This document shows positions 37,574-50,976 of a stretch of DNA of 64,000 nt, one piece after another (position 1 is the stretch's first letter; each line of letters starts with the position of its first letter). Source of the DNA: Anarhynchus alexandrinus (Eukaryota > Chordata > Aves > Charadriiformes > Charadriidae); assembly GCA_008711295.1 (NCBI GenBank), contig VUYV01000090.1, positions 2,177,124-2,241,123 on the forward strand, given 5' to 3'. The notes beneath the pieces are model-generated. The model was not told the DNA's origin. It made no database searches and worked only from the letters and a program-made list of their open reading frames with translations. A program made the position numbers and the translations under genes.

Positions 37574-40500
37574 TCTCCACAGGCAGATGCTGAGGCCACA
37601 AAGGTTGCTGGGGTTCACGTCATTTGCCTTTAAAATTTTCTTTAATAGGAACTGCAAGTTCTCTGCTTTTTGGAGGAACAAATTCACTTTTGAGGATAGT
37701 GATCAGTGTTAAAAATGATGTGTTGGCTAAGAAATAGCTGGAATTCCTTGTTGCCAACAGTTTTATTAAGTCGCTGGTCCCTGTTCTGGTTAGCACATGC
37801 AAATGCAGCACAGCACACTGCAGTTTCAGTGCCTCTCCTTGACTGCTTGTCATTTTATGTAGCAAGTCAATCTGACTACTGCACTTTCTCTGCAGTCATA
37901 GCTTTACAGAGCTGGTGATGCATCACCGGTGATAACCTCAGCACCGTTCCAGGGAAAAACTAGCAAGGTTTTGTTTTCACCTTCTTCTGACTAACTGCAA
38001 CTTCAGGGCATTTTACAGAACTTTCGTGTTTATTCTCCTGATTAGCATCAGCATTTACAGTGATGAATAAATGAGTCATTCACTAGTCCAACCATTTAAT
38101 AAGCTTTTCCTGGGTCCGCCTTAATATGAGTCAGAAAAGTCTGAGTGCAGTGCACCCTACAACTGAGAACTAGTAACCTTATCTGAGAAATTATCACCTT
38201 ATTCTTTCGGTAAAGGATTAGTTGTGATTTGTCTGTGCAAACCAAACATCTGCAGTACATATTCTGTGGAATTTGTGAGGTGGTTAAACTGAAATTTTAC
38301 TACTTTCATTCTGGTCAGCTTGCTTTATCTTACCCTGTTTTACCAAAAAAAAAAAAAAGACAGCTATCTGAAATGGAATAGTTTAAATGTTCTGCTGTGC
38401 TGTCTTCATGGTAAAGATATTAATTGTTTAGTTTTCCTATTCTCCAGTGCCTTCTAGACTTAACATCTTGCTGCAGCTTTACTTTATTTTCCCACCATGT
38501 TGCAAATACCTCTGTGAATGTGTGTTGGGGGATTAATTCTTCATGCTTCTCAGATACTCTAATTTTGTCTGGAATACTCCCATTTTTCAGGCTAATGAAT
38601 CTGTTTTCTATTGATCTTTTAATTCTTTCTCTAATTTCTACTGTCTGTGCTGTGAAAAGGTGGTTTTCTCTGAATAGAATTTAATGCATAGAATTGAGAA
38701 AGAATGTGAGTGTAAATCCTACTGGCAAAGCTTCTACTCCCTTTAACCCAAATTTTGTTCAGGTAAAGAAAGAACGATAGATTAAAGCCCTACATTGTGC
38801 CTAATCTGCACCAATGTCATGTAAATTCTCCTGTACCTGTGATGTAAGGTTTTGACATAGTCTTGATTGTTTTACCTCACAATAATAGATAATGCAATTA
38901 AGTGCCAGTTATGGCAAAACCAAATATTTCACGGAAAAACAAAATAGTGTAGTGTGTAGTGCAAAACCACTGAAAAAGTAGCAAAAGAAAGACTCGAAGG
39001 CTGTTGAGATGTGAAGTGGACAGGTATTCAAAGACACAAAATTCGTGTATCGGTTATGTAAACTGTAGTGGCTATAAATATTTGCTGATCAAAAAGTGGC
39101 TGGAAGTAGACAATTATTTCTCGTTATCTATGTATATTTTCTGAAATAAGTGTAAAGCAGTTACAAGAACTTGTTATGAGCAAGATTGTTTTGATAATAA
39201 TTGAGAAATAGAAGGCTTAGTGAAATAGAGTAGAAAAACCCCACTGCTTTGGAGCTTATTGGTTTACTGCTGAAGAATGAAGTGTTCTGTTTAGCTCACA
39301 CAAATTTATTTCAGAAACCTTAGCTTCCAGTTCTGATTTCTTAAAAGGAAAACCTCAAGGTAAATAGCAATTAGTATAAAATGTTAATGGAAGAAGGCGA
39401 GTATGCAAAGGAATAAACAGCAGCTTGCTCAAGTAGAAAGTAATTTTTGGCTTATTGAGCAAGTGAGAAAGATGGGTTATGTGTTCTGTGCAGCTGGGCT
39501 CATCCTGTAGTTTGTCTGCCTTTTTTTACCTAGACTGAATCTTAATAATATTAGCTATGTAATTTGCCATAAAATAATAAACTTGGAATTGGAGCCTGCC
39601 ATATTTTTAGCAATGCCTTATTTTTTCTTTCTGTTAATATTTCCCAGATTCTCCCCCACCTACATCCTCATTTCTTGCTACTGCAAGAAAATGAATGGCA
39701 ACTTGCATTTTGTGAATTTAGAGTTCCACACACTTTCCCGCACAACTCACTTCGTTCCAGAATCGTCAAATGACTTCAGTTCAAGTGACTCTGCCATTTC
39801 TCTATTTATTTAACGTTGGTTTTACTGAGTTGTGGGTGGAATGAATAGTATCAGAATGTTTAGCTTGTGGTGGTTGGAGGCATTTTCATCGTATTTTCCT
39901 GTTATGACACTCTTATATGTTTATTTTTTTGTTTCTCTTGCAGCAACTGTGCATAGTCCTAAACTTCTGAGTTGTTTGTGAGTTAAAGAGCTGTTCCATT
40001 TTTAGTTTGCTTAAGAATAATTTAGAAGCTTTTTTTAAGTTTTAATTATGTTTCAGGATTTGTTTGCTTGGACAGAAATTAAGGACAGATTGAGGGAAGG
40101 ACTGCTCTACAGTTTCACTTAACCTTTCTTAGGATGTAGATTTTTCCTCACTGCTCTATATTAGGTGAGGGCCAGGGTTCAATGTAAACTGCAAAAGTAC
40201 AAAAGCAATTACTCACATGCCATGCAACAGTGAATTTCTTACCTCGGTAGCCTTCATGATGGAATAGTTAGGAATAGCTAATAGTGTAGCCAGTCCTAAA
40301 CAGATGGCAATGCTACTTGTGAATTAACTCCTGAGGCAGGGTCAGTTCCCCACACAGCATCTTAAGGCAAATCAGTGCAGAAGAGTTTCTACTTTGATGT
40401 AGCAGCGTAAGGAGGAGTGAACAGAGTGTGGTAGCCTCAGTAGCTGTCTCAAACTAAACAATGGGGTTCATGAATCAGTACTGTTAGAAACATTGTTATT

Positions 40501-43500
40501 CTGGTAATGTGTTGGAGAAACAAGGGATTAATCCCTCTTCTCCAAGAGGCCAGCCGCTTGACTGGGACAGATCATTTCAATCAGCATTCCTGTTGGCGAT
40601 TAGGCCTTCTTAGAAAATCTTCTGATCATCTCTGCTTATCAGGAAGCAAGGTGAAGTAAAGGAGTTGTGTTCAAAATGGATGGGATCTGTATGAATACCA
40701 TCCTAGTCAAGTGTTTTCTATGTTATGTACACTAACGCAGTACATCAAGGGCTCAGAAATGGAGGAAAAATACCTGTGAACGTGCAGACAGAACAGTCTG
40801 TGTTTTTTTTTATTCCTCCAAAACATGGGTATTTAAAACCAACAAATTTCAGCAAGCTCTGCCTAATTGGCAGGTGGCCAGAGAAGAACATGGTGAGGAA
40901 CTGGAGCACGTATAGAAGAAAGAGAGCAGAGTCTTAAGAGGAAGGAAAAGGAAGAATCTTCTCTTAGACATCAGTAGAAGTGCGTTGTTCATCAGCAGGG
41001 AAGTGGAGAGGACAAGTGGCTTTTAGTCATGCAAATAATGAGGTAGGAGGGCTGTACTGCAAGACAGATCTGAGAGAGAGCCCCACTTAGAGGAGTGTCT
41101 GTCAGTGCTCAGTTAAGAACTCTTTGATTATTAGAAAGGGTACAGCCTGTGTCTGGAGTTTTCACTTCTAGCTTCAAAGGACGTTCTTCTTGGCACAGAG
41201 GAAAAAGAGGTTTATTTTTGAATCAAACCAAAACAGACTCTGTAGTAAAAGAAACCACAATTTGCTTATTTACTGAGAAGGCACACACAAATCTATTTAG
41301 TTTGAAAATGGAGATAGCCTCTTGACTACACTGTTACAGCCTACCAATTGCTGTCTTAATTGCTTCTACCAGTTAGCTTAATTGGGAAATCAACTGTTGA
41401 TTTACACAGTTAATATTCTAAATACATTTGCATACATAAACACACAGCCTTGATTGATTTTTTTAAAAAAAGATGTCAGAAAAACACCTAGCCACTTTTT
41501 CTGGTGGTTTTGATTAACTCTCCAGAAAGAAAATTACCCTCTGCAAACAAAAAGTGGACTTGGACTAACTCATTAAAGAAAACTACTTCAGACGGCAGCA
41601 CGAACAAACACAGGAAGATCTTACATTTTCATAGTTCACCTAAACTGCCTTTTCACTGAATACCTGCTACTGTTTTCAGGCTTGTCTTGTACATTGCCTC
41701 CACGACGCTCACCTGCTTCCCCCGCTAGGTCAGGAATTTACTGCTACTCAGGCCAAGGCATCCCCCCAACTGAGCAACCTAACCATGTCCATGAAAAGTC
41801 CCTTCCAGATGTTGCTTTTCACCATCATTTTTCTGTCAAACCAGGCTTGGCTTTAATAAATGGGTTTTGTTTCTTAACAGTTATTCCTAAATTGTTGGAC
41901 TATCACTGAAGGCTTGGAGGAAGCCGGGCAGCACCTTGTTTAGTCCTACTAAAGTACAAATGCACAGTATCAGTCCTGTGCCCATGTGCAAAAATAGTGT
42001 GTGCACAGGGGGGAAAAAGAAAGACTGCTGAGAATGAAGGCTAAATATTTCCAGAACTTGCATTTGAACAAGTTTTTTTTTGTTTGTGTGCGTGTGAATT
42101 TCTGAAGCAGTGTAAATCAAAGCGCTGGACTGGGGACGCAAGACATGCTTCAGGACTTTCATGTGTTTAGGGGAATTGATCGGTTGTTCAGAAGACCAAC
42201 GTCTAGGTCAGAGAGTCTCAGTTAGAGGATTGCCATGCTGATACAAATGGGACAGTGATGTCTGCTGTACTCTCAATGCCACAAGAGCAAACTGGTCACC
42301 GAATTTGTTTGGGGTCTGTGGACATGGTAGCAACACAGGGGAAGTTGTGGAATTGCTGACTGGTTTGAAGTGTGTGTTGAAAGGAAAACACTGGCCTCAG
42401 AAGCTTAGATCTCAGCTAGTTTGCTTTAATTGCACACAATTATATCACTTTTATGGAGGGTTTGATTGTAGTCCTAAAAACACTAGATAACTACATAAGA
42501 AAACCAGATTACACGTTTCCACTGTAGGAATCTTGCTGCTGAGACCGGTATTTACTCAAGTCCATCATTATTCAATTGAAGAGCTTGATGCTCCTGAAGA
42601 GACGAATTATTGCTTTGAAGAGCTGTGCTGGCAATGAAGAAAATACCAATGATACTGCTGGCTAATTATTTTCAAGTCAATGGTAGGGCTATGTTATTAC
42701 TGCAGAGACTGAAATGCAGTGTTGAAGATGTTGCATTTACTGATGAGAAGCTCTTCATTCTGACAAAGAACTGGCTTGCTGGCAGGCAAACTTGTCCTGC
42801 TGCTAAAGGGAAATTGGTAGCACTGAAAGATTGTTTTTGAGACCTTCAAGAGGGATAGAAAGCATTTTAGAGAGTTTCTCTAAGGCAAACTTAAAAAATA
42901 AAACCACAATACAAAATCTTGCTCCAATAAATAAAACAGTAAAACACTCCTATTAAAGCCCACTCTTGCAGGCGTTTTTTGAAAGGCAGAGACCCTTGAA
43001 CACCAGTGGAAGTTTTGTCTGTTTCTAGGGTTTATTCTTCAACCTTAAATTTTAGTTTGATTTATTTTCAGGAATGTTTGTTCTATAAAAGAACCGCAAT
43101 ATAACATTTTGTCTTACGTATTGTGAGAAGGGAGGACAAGAAAAGGAAAATGAGAATATCAAGAAAATAATATTACAGATAATGTTTTAAGGGGGATACT
43201 GACAAGGGAGAAGTAGGACAGGGAACAAAAAAGGAGAATGTGGATTGAAATGTAATATGATGAATGGTTTGCAGGTTGAAAAAATTTGAGGTAAAGGAGG
43301 GGAAGTAACAGTGCTTCAGAGCACCAGCAATAAGCCGGAGAACTGTCACACCTGTAGATGATCCGTTGTCATGTTGTGTATTGGCTTTGAACAGATTCAT
43401 TTTCTCCTAACACACATTGAAACTTTTGTCCTCTATAATTTTAAGCATGCAGCTGTGGCTGCTTGCATTTTTTGCTGAGCTTTCTGAGTTCACTGAAGCA

Positions 43501-45410
43501 TACACTAAAGAAATTTTCAAGGACATCCGCACAAGGATCAGTGTTTATTGTTATAACTCATGAAAACTGAAGTATGTAAAGAAGCCAAATGTTTTGCAAA
43601 ACACCTTGCAAAAGTGATTATTCTGTCTCACAAATTACAGATTAAGCTTCTAGATTAATAATAATAAATAATAATAAAAACATTTATGTGAATAAATTGT
43701 TAGCCTGTGGCTTAGTTACATTCAAGTGTTCAAAATCTGAACTGATTTGAAGAGCATAATTTTTACAATCCATTTTCCAGATTGAGTAGTCAAATGGAAA
43801 CTTTGCCTACCATTACTATTACTACATTACTTTTCTTCCATTATTTTCTTAAACAGAGTAATGAAAGTAGCAGAAATTACTTCATGAAGAATGCAATAAA
43901 CTGTTTATAGATTATCATTATTTTTTATTTCTTGTAGCTCTTGGTTAGTCTTAAGACAGACCAAGTAATAAACTTATGTGGTTTCTTGTCATCTTGGCAT
44001 CTATCTTCTACTCTCTATCAGGTTGATGGTTGCTACCCTATAGCTTGCAGGCAGTATGTTGCTTGTGAGATGTTCCGGTGTTGGTCACAGCAACAAAGAA
44101 ATCAAAAGTGAAAATGGGAAAGCTTGATGCCCACAACACATTCCATCCACGTTATTGCTATTACCAGGTCCATCAAATACTCGTGGTTGCTGTAGTGAGC
44201 CATAAATTTACTGTGAGTTTCAGTCACTAGAGGGCACTTGAACGGTTTTCACACATACCATCCAGTAAATGACAAATATTCATAACAAGCTCTGTGGGAG
44301 TGCAGACTGGGCATATAAATATAACCCGTGATGCACCAACCTTTATGCAAAAAAGAGAAATGGATGACTCCAGTGCATAAGAGAAATGAGTAAAAAGCAA
44401 AACCATTAAAAATGTAACAGGAAGGTACCGATTTCCTAGCTAAAAATTGAGAGAAATTTAATTTTTTTTTTTCATTAAGACTATGGGACAGATTTATCTG
44501 CTGCTATAAAGAAGGAGATAGAGACAGGCTTTGTTTTATCTGCACTTGAGGATTTTTAGTTTCTTGGCAGTCTATCTGTAAAGCTCAGATTGCGTTTCCT
44601 ATCTGAATTACCTTTAGTAGCTTATGACCACCAGGCTCTGTGTTACGGAAGAAGTTGTCTTAGGTGGATTGAGGTTTCTCTCTTTTTTGAGCTAATTCCT
44701 GCTGAGAAATTTAATTAAGATCTTGAAGGTGATGTATGCTTTGGTTTACAGTTAAAAGACATGTTTACCTCTTCTTTTTCCTACTAATTACTACTCCCTT
44801 TCACAGTGCATTTCAGTCACATACTTTTATGCCAAAAGGTCTCACCAAAATCAAGGTTCACTCACCTCTAATATTTATTTCTATATTAGAAGTAGGATTT
44901 TAGTTTCTAGTTTGTTTCTGTTTGCCAGAATGCAGAAAAAATAATGTGTTCTTTGTAACACATATAACTTCATGGATTTCTTTAACAAATTGAAAAAAAA
45001 AGGATCAGGTTGTAGCCTTTAAGGTCAGTTCTGAGCAAAAGGGAGTCTGAAGAGCGCTATGTCTTAGAAATACACACTCCTGTCTATGTTTTTTGATTCA
45101 CATTTGTTCCAGATTGGTCTGTAATAGCAGTTAACTATAATGAAGACTCCAGACCACCTCAAATATGATAGTCAGCTAGCGAGGTTTCCTGCCTCTCTTG
45201 CCCATATGCTGCATGGTATAGGAGGCAAACACAACCGCACTGCCTGTGCAAGGTAGGTCTATACAAAGCTGAAGGCTGGAAGAAATCTTACTCCATCCTG
45301 CATGCAAGCAGTCCAACTCATCACCTAAAAACACAGAAATTCTTTGTGAATGTCCCAGGATCAGAAATTAGCCCTTTAGGCTAAAGCAATCTTTCTAAGG
45401 AACAAAATCT
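37574..45410. other. Non-coding single-copy DNA
   Basis: Mostly AT-rich. About 41340-41460 contains several TTAATT and CAATTG cores close together and might be a regulatory block, but no comparison is available. No coding frame is supported. Confidence 0.55.
43655..43680 (+). repeat. (ATA)n-type A/T tract
   Basis: Imperfect TAATAA trinucleotide-like repetition ending in an A run. Confidence 0.88.
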
Positions 45411-45482
45411 TATAGAATCATAGTATAATTTAGATTGGCATAGCACTTTAAGGTCATCGAGTCCGTAAATCTTGATAGTGAA
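45411..45482 (-). mobile_element. CR1 LINE 3' tip, old
   Basis: This short minus-strand CR1 3' terminus shows ATAGAATCATAGTATAATT, then TTTAGATTGG, CTTTAAGGTCATCGAGTCC and a diverged continuation to about 45482. The 3' UTR pattern resembles the CR1 subfamilies whose end reads AGGTTGG...CCTTTAAG on this strand. Only the tip is recognisable. No reading frame is present. Confidence 0.75.
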
Positions 45483-46129
45483 AACTTTGGAGGTGCTACC
45501 CTTTTGCAACTCATGGAAAGCTGGAGCTCTCATAACAAGCAGGAACTAGTATTCTTTTTGGCTGGATGTGACACAGGCAGACTTCTGCTAACGAAGAGGC
45601 ACTGGGTTGCTTTTGTTCCCTTTCTAAAATAGTCCCCCTACAACTAAAACAGGTAAAAGAAAATAGAAATTTGTGTCATTTTTATGTTTAAGAAAAGATG
45701 ATGGGAAAACAATTTTCAAAAACAGAGTATCTAGAAAAGTGTCTCCATATATCTGTCGCTATTCAAGAGACCCCTGGAAAAAAATGACCAATGCTTTCCT
45801 GCTAAAGACCTTAAAAAGGAAATAGCAGTTGAACATATTTGAAGTTATGCTGTATATAAATCAGTCTTATGGCTTTGAGTGTAGTTGTACTTTTCCAATT
45901 AAGCCTACCATCTAACATTCACTTTTTCCATTAGTGAAATGCTAGATATTCCCTTTGGCAGCTCTGCTTAAATCATTTGGGATTCACATTTCTATTTTCC
46001 CAGGGTGAAACATTCTACTTCCAAGATTGATACTGAAACTTGTTTTGCATCTCTAATTGTTGCCTTATTTATGCTGTAACCCCAGGATATAAAAGACTAG
46101 ACACTGAGCCGATAGCATCGAGATGAGTT

Positions 46130-46272
46130 GGAGTAACTCCACTGAATTTAGAGAGAAGTCCTCATCTCAGTGAAGTAAATGGGAGATTTGTCCTTGACTT
46201 GAGAAATGTCAGGGTGCTACCCAGTGAATTTATTCAGACTGAGAGCAGTGTAAATGAAATTAAAATATGGCT
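46130..46272 (+). repeat. Old dispersed repeat with GGAGTAACTCC motifs
   Basis: The region contains GGAGTAACTCCACTGAATTT, then AGTGAAGTAAATGGGAG, and finally GAGCAGTGTAAATGAAATTA with ATATGGCTGATTTGGGGC. These words recur in a widespread old amniote repeat built around GGAGTTACTCC, CATTGA.GTCAATGG and GTGTAAATGAGA..AGAATCTGGCC. The end of this copy also matches, in reverse complement, the start of the 52906 repeat in this window, which gives internal support. Probably a non-autonomous DNA transposon or similar; the class is not certain. Confidence 0.5.
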
Positions 46273-48570
46273 GATTTGGGGCTGAGGAATAATGACGACT
46301 GCACCCGTGTCATTAGTTTTACAAATCTTACCAGGTGGATTGTGCAGGCAGGTAAATCATACGAGCCATAAGAGAACACGACAGTTCAGGGCCCCAGAAT
46401 TTTCCAAGCAATTCTTGGATTCCTTTGCATTTTCTTGGAAAACATATCTTTCTCCAGTGGGAACTGGGATGTTCATGGTGCTTCCCAAATGAGCTAATTA
46501 GCTGCATTTGTATGCGTTAAACAGAAATTATAAAAACAAACACTTAGGACAGTACTAAGGATGGATTTTTTGCTTTCTGTGTCTGCAGGCTGCTGTTTCC
46601 AGAACACTGCAAAGTAGCATTACCTCATTAAAATCCCTCTCTTTCTCTATTGATTTGCTTCAGCCGTGGGATTAACTGTAAATCTTAATTTCTAGCCACA
46701 GTTTGAGAAATTCAGTATTGTGAGCCTTACTTGTCGAACTCATTTAGCCTTTGTCACTGGAACACCATCATATCCCAAGTAAAATGTAGGGAGAGACCTC
46801 AGGTTACATTTCTGGTCTTTGGATCTGAAATACGTTCACAAAATTTACTGAAGTACTTAAAACTTCAACAGAAAAGTATGTTTTATATTTTTACCTCATG
46901 CCTCCATTTAATCTGGCTTGCTCATTATGGAGAAAGATTTTAATCAGTGAAGTTAGTGAACTGGCTAATCTGTCATTATTTTGCTTTTCATTACCCTCCA
47001 AGATCATTCCTGTGCAGCTCCAGTATATTTAACTAAAATGAGGATTTAGCATTCTAAGGCATCAGCTTGTAATGATTCATTATTTCTAATATATTCAGTT
47101 CATACCAGATAATTTCAAAGTAAATCCTTTTAACTAGTTCCCTCCAGTGGTCCTTATTTGAGCATTGTGCTCAGAAGGACTCCTGGAATCACTATCCATT
47201 ACATCTCAGGGAACGGGAATTTTGCCTTAAAAAGAAAAAGCAAATTAGTGCTGTTTAATGAGTTCTGCTCTAAGTTCATTGACTCACTGAGTTCCCAACA
47301 ATCACGGTCATTCCCTATATTTACTGCATATTCCTCCATGAAATGTCCTGTTTGTTATTATGTAGTGAGAATTTGTGCCTCTGGATAGCCTTTATTCAAA
47401 TACAGAAATGAATTTATAGAAAATAGGTGCATGGATATATGGTTCTCAAAAAAACCCAAACAAACAAACCACAGTTAGAAATGTAGGACTTAAGAGCAAA
47501 TTCCTAACATTTCCAAAATTTTCACAGATCTTTGGATTTGTAGGATTCTGGATGCGAGGGGAGCTATCTGGCAAAACACTATAATGATAAAATAACCAGG
47601 CAAAGTCATCCCTAGGTCACCCCTGTGCAATCAGATGGAATCTAAGGACCACGTCTGGCTCCTGTTTTCCTTCCATTTGCTGCAGTAGAAAGGTTTGACA
47701 ATTCCAAAGGATTCAGAGGCAAAATCCATCTTCAAAAGAAAAAAGAAAATAAAAGTTGGTTTTTCTTTAAGATAACATCATGGGAATTCTTAGAGATTTT
47801 TAGTTGGCTTTGACATGTTTGTTTTGAGGGATTAATTTTTTCTGGATGTTGAACATTTTGAACAGGTTCTGTAGCTAACTGAAAGCCATTTTTAATGAAT
47901 ATTTTTTGTCAGCAAATGTAGCAAATGGAGAAAGCTAGCTGGAGAAAGATTAAATTCTGTATCTACTAGACACAGTAGATAGTCAGAGTTGTTAGCTTCC
48001 TAAATGTCCTCTCAGCCCAGAACTTGTCTAAATACTTCAAATGCCTGTAATGCAAGTAACCTGCCTTCTTTTGGTCTCCTCTTTCTCTGACATGATGCCA
48101 GTGCTATTTATCAAGAGTAAATCTGTAGCTCTGTTGGATTATAGTCAGATAGTTTATGTTCATAAATGACAAGTGATTTGTTTTGAGGGGAATACAGGCC
48201 TCTGTTCCCCTCCTATGGAAGTCAGTGACAAGCCTACCTTAGCAGTCTTTGGTTAAGACTGGGGCCACAACTGGGATGGTTATATCAGTCTTATTCAGTG
48301 AACTGGGTTTCAACGAATTCAGCTGTTAGATAAGTCTACAATGCAAAGGGATTGTAGGTGGATAAAATACACCGAGTCTTCAGTGCGCAAAGGGCTAGAC
48401 CATTTAAACAATAAAGATGATGTAAACTTCATTATTTTATTTTCCTCATCCGTATTACAAAACATTTTACTAAAGCTGGCTGGGAAACAAAAGCGCAATT
48501 TTATGAATATTTCTCACCAAGATCATAGAATTTTTCTTTCCCTATGGAAAAAGCCAATATCTACATGGCT

Positions 48571-48661
48571 ATGTCAACTGGGTGGGATATGGGAACCGCC
48601 CATTCAAGTCTTTGCTCTGCGTTGGAGGAATAGCGACATAGATGTACATGTCAACTGGGTG
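48571..48661 (+). repeat. 14-bp direct repeats 77 bp apart
   Basis: ATGTCAACTGGGTG occurs exactly at 48571-48584 and 48648-48661. The DNA between them has no recognised element. The pair falls in an open but featureless 108-codon frame (48341-48667) that I do not regard as a gene. Confidence 0.85.
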
Positions 48662-50881
48662 ACCTAATCACTAATCTCTAGTGTTCAGCCACTTTTGAAA
48701 CTCTCTTGTGGGCACCCTTCAGCTCAGTATATCTAAGGACTCACTGGGTCAAATTAAAGAGTTCTCTTTAGCCCACAGAATAAACTACTCGCTTTGGAGA
48801 CAGCAGGTCCTTCTTTAAAACATGGACCTTGAACCACATCTCATCCAAGTAGCAGATAATTAATCACACCAATCTGCACATCGTTCATTTTTAAATTTGT
48901 TTCAGAATCTTGCTGTTGCCAGCAAAGCTTTACTAGAAGCATTACTTACCATCGGTCAGGGGGTTTGCTTAATGTGCATTTTCCAAAGTGGAAGTCTTCT
49001 GCTGAAAATAATTTCTGAGCAGCTCTACTTATCAAATGGAAAGGTAAGATAGCTGCTAAAACAATTCCGTTTTAGCTCCTCAAAAACTTTTAGAAGCAAA
49101 TTTAAAACTTTCTTTTGAACCACAGGCTGTCAAGTAACATATAATGTAAATATTAATTAGAGGAAAAAGAGTATCTTTTAATTAACTGTAATTTAAAATG
49201 CTGAATGCAAAACCCATTTTGTCAGTGCAGCTTCTTTTTTTGTTGTTTTTTAATTGTTACCTCTGGCCCTCTAAACTTCTCAGTAATCCAAATTAAATCT
49301 TTCCCAAAAGACCTAATTAGGCCTTTCCCACAAAAACATAGCACAGAAATGTCAAGAATAACTTCTGCAGTGTGTTGGGTAAAGGACAAACACCCTTGTC
49401 AAAACAGGATACCTGGTCAGAACCACAGATCACTCAGCACTCTCCCTTCACACACATTGCTGCCCAGATTAGAGATAGCCAGGAAGTGCGTGTTGTTTAC
49501 TTGGAAGCTGGCATGAGAACTGCACTGATGTTCCAGCTCGCCAGGATGGAGAGGGGACGTAATAAAGAATGCAGCAATCATCCACAGCTTCCCTCCCTCG
49601 TCCTCCATGACTTTTTGACCATTAGCTTAGTTTACAGTTAACAATGGGGGGAAAAAATAGTCATGTCGTCCTCATCTTTTTAATGGGTTTCAGTTTAGCT
49701 ATACTTGCTTGGGTGGGTTTTTGTTGTTGGTTTTTTTTTTTTTTCTTATATTAAATTCAGTTTCTTGGGACTACTTTCCTCTGTCTTGTAAAATGTTGTT
49801 AGTTGGTGCTGCACATTCAGGGGACCAGCATCCTGTGTTTGGAGTTGGGTACAATGGCAGTGACAATGTGTGTCCTCTGTAACATGATGGTAAAATTCTA
49901 TATGAATTGTTCTATACATTCTCACACACGGGCTGTGAGTTTACTCCGTAGAAAATGCTGCAGGCAGAGAAAAAACACAGCCGTACAATGGCCATTAAAA
50001 TAGTGTAGTTTATAGGGCTGAATAGCAAAGATTTTAAAAGGCAAGAATGCCCTTGATGGTCACTGCTGTGTGGTCTATTACTGTTCTGGGTTTCTGGAAG
50101 CTCAAGGGGAACACAATGTCCCGGACAAGCAGCCTTCACAAAAGGTTTTCAACACTACAGACTGGACCTAATAATACTGTGCTTTTATGTCCTTGTGCTT
50201 CTGGGTTCTGTCTTTTTGATGTGTCACCAAAATCACCCAAAATCAGGAATAAAAAAGTGTCGGGAACATTTCCTTAGTCGCTATTTTTTGCATGGAATAA
50301 AGTGAACAGTGACCTACTACAGGTTTGAAGGTAGAGCTATATAAACACGTGGAGACTTAGTAGTGGTCACTTAAAAGGAGCCTTGTGGGAAAAGCCTGTG
50401 TCATGTTAAAATATACCAAATACCAGTACTGACAGTTCTGTGGACACAAATCCACAAAACACATTGATGAATAACTAAAATTATTGAATATTCTAGAAGC
50501 TGCCACAGAATTATGCAAATAACCTGATAACAGAGACAAATTTTCAGTTGTGAGAGCAGGGGAATACTTTAAAAGCTTTCCCTCCACTGTTACGCTGACT
50601 GGACTCCAGCAGGACTCGTGATCTGAAGTCCTAGGGTAAGACTTTCAAAAGTGTCTTAGCCCATCGACTTGTGGCGGCATTAGAAGATGGTCTGCTTTAG
50701 AAATCCCATCATACTTCTAGTTTGGCTGGAGTTAAACGACAGAGAGAGTTGGTGCAATGCCAGTTACCTTATTTCCAATTTAATGACGCTAGAGTTGAAG
50801 AATACTAATAAGATACAAAACCCGGGGATGTAATGTGTCTAATGGGGCACATAAAGCGTCGGTGGAAGACAACAACTTGAA

Positions 50882-50976
50882 CCCAGAATGTTCAAAACCT
50901 AACTTTTTCCTTCGTTTGAGGACTTTCAACCCAGACCATTCAGGTACTAACTCTTTCTTCCATTGAGGAATGTCAA
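50882..50976 (+). repeat. Degenerate tandem duplication, 48 + 47 bp
   Basis: Copy 1 (50882-50929) begins CCCAGAATGTTCAAAACC and ends GAGGACTTTCAA. Copy 2 (50930-50976) begins CCCAGACCATTCAGGTAC and ends GAGGAATGTCAA. The middle parts, CTAACTTTTTCCTTCG and CTAACTCTTTCTTCCA, align base by base apart from one indel and scattered substitutions. The divergence implies an old duplication. Confidence 0.85.

Noticed and set aside
48341..48667. 108-codon plus-strand frame
   Set aside because: No domain, no splice or promoter context, and it contains a non-triplet-spaced direct repeat. Chance is more likely.
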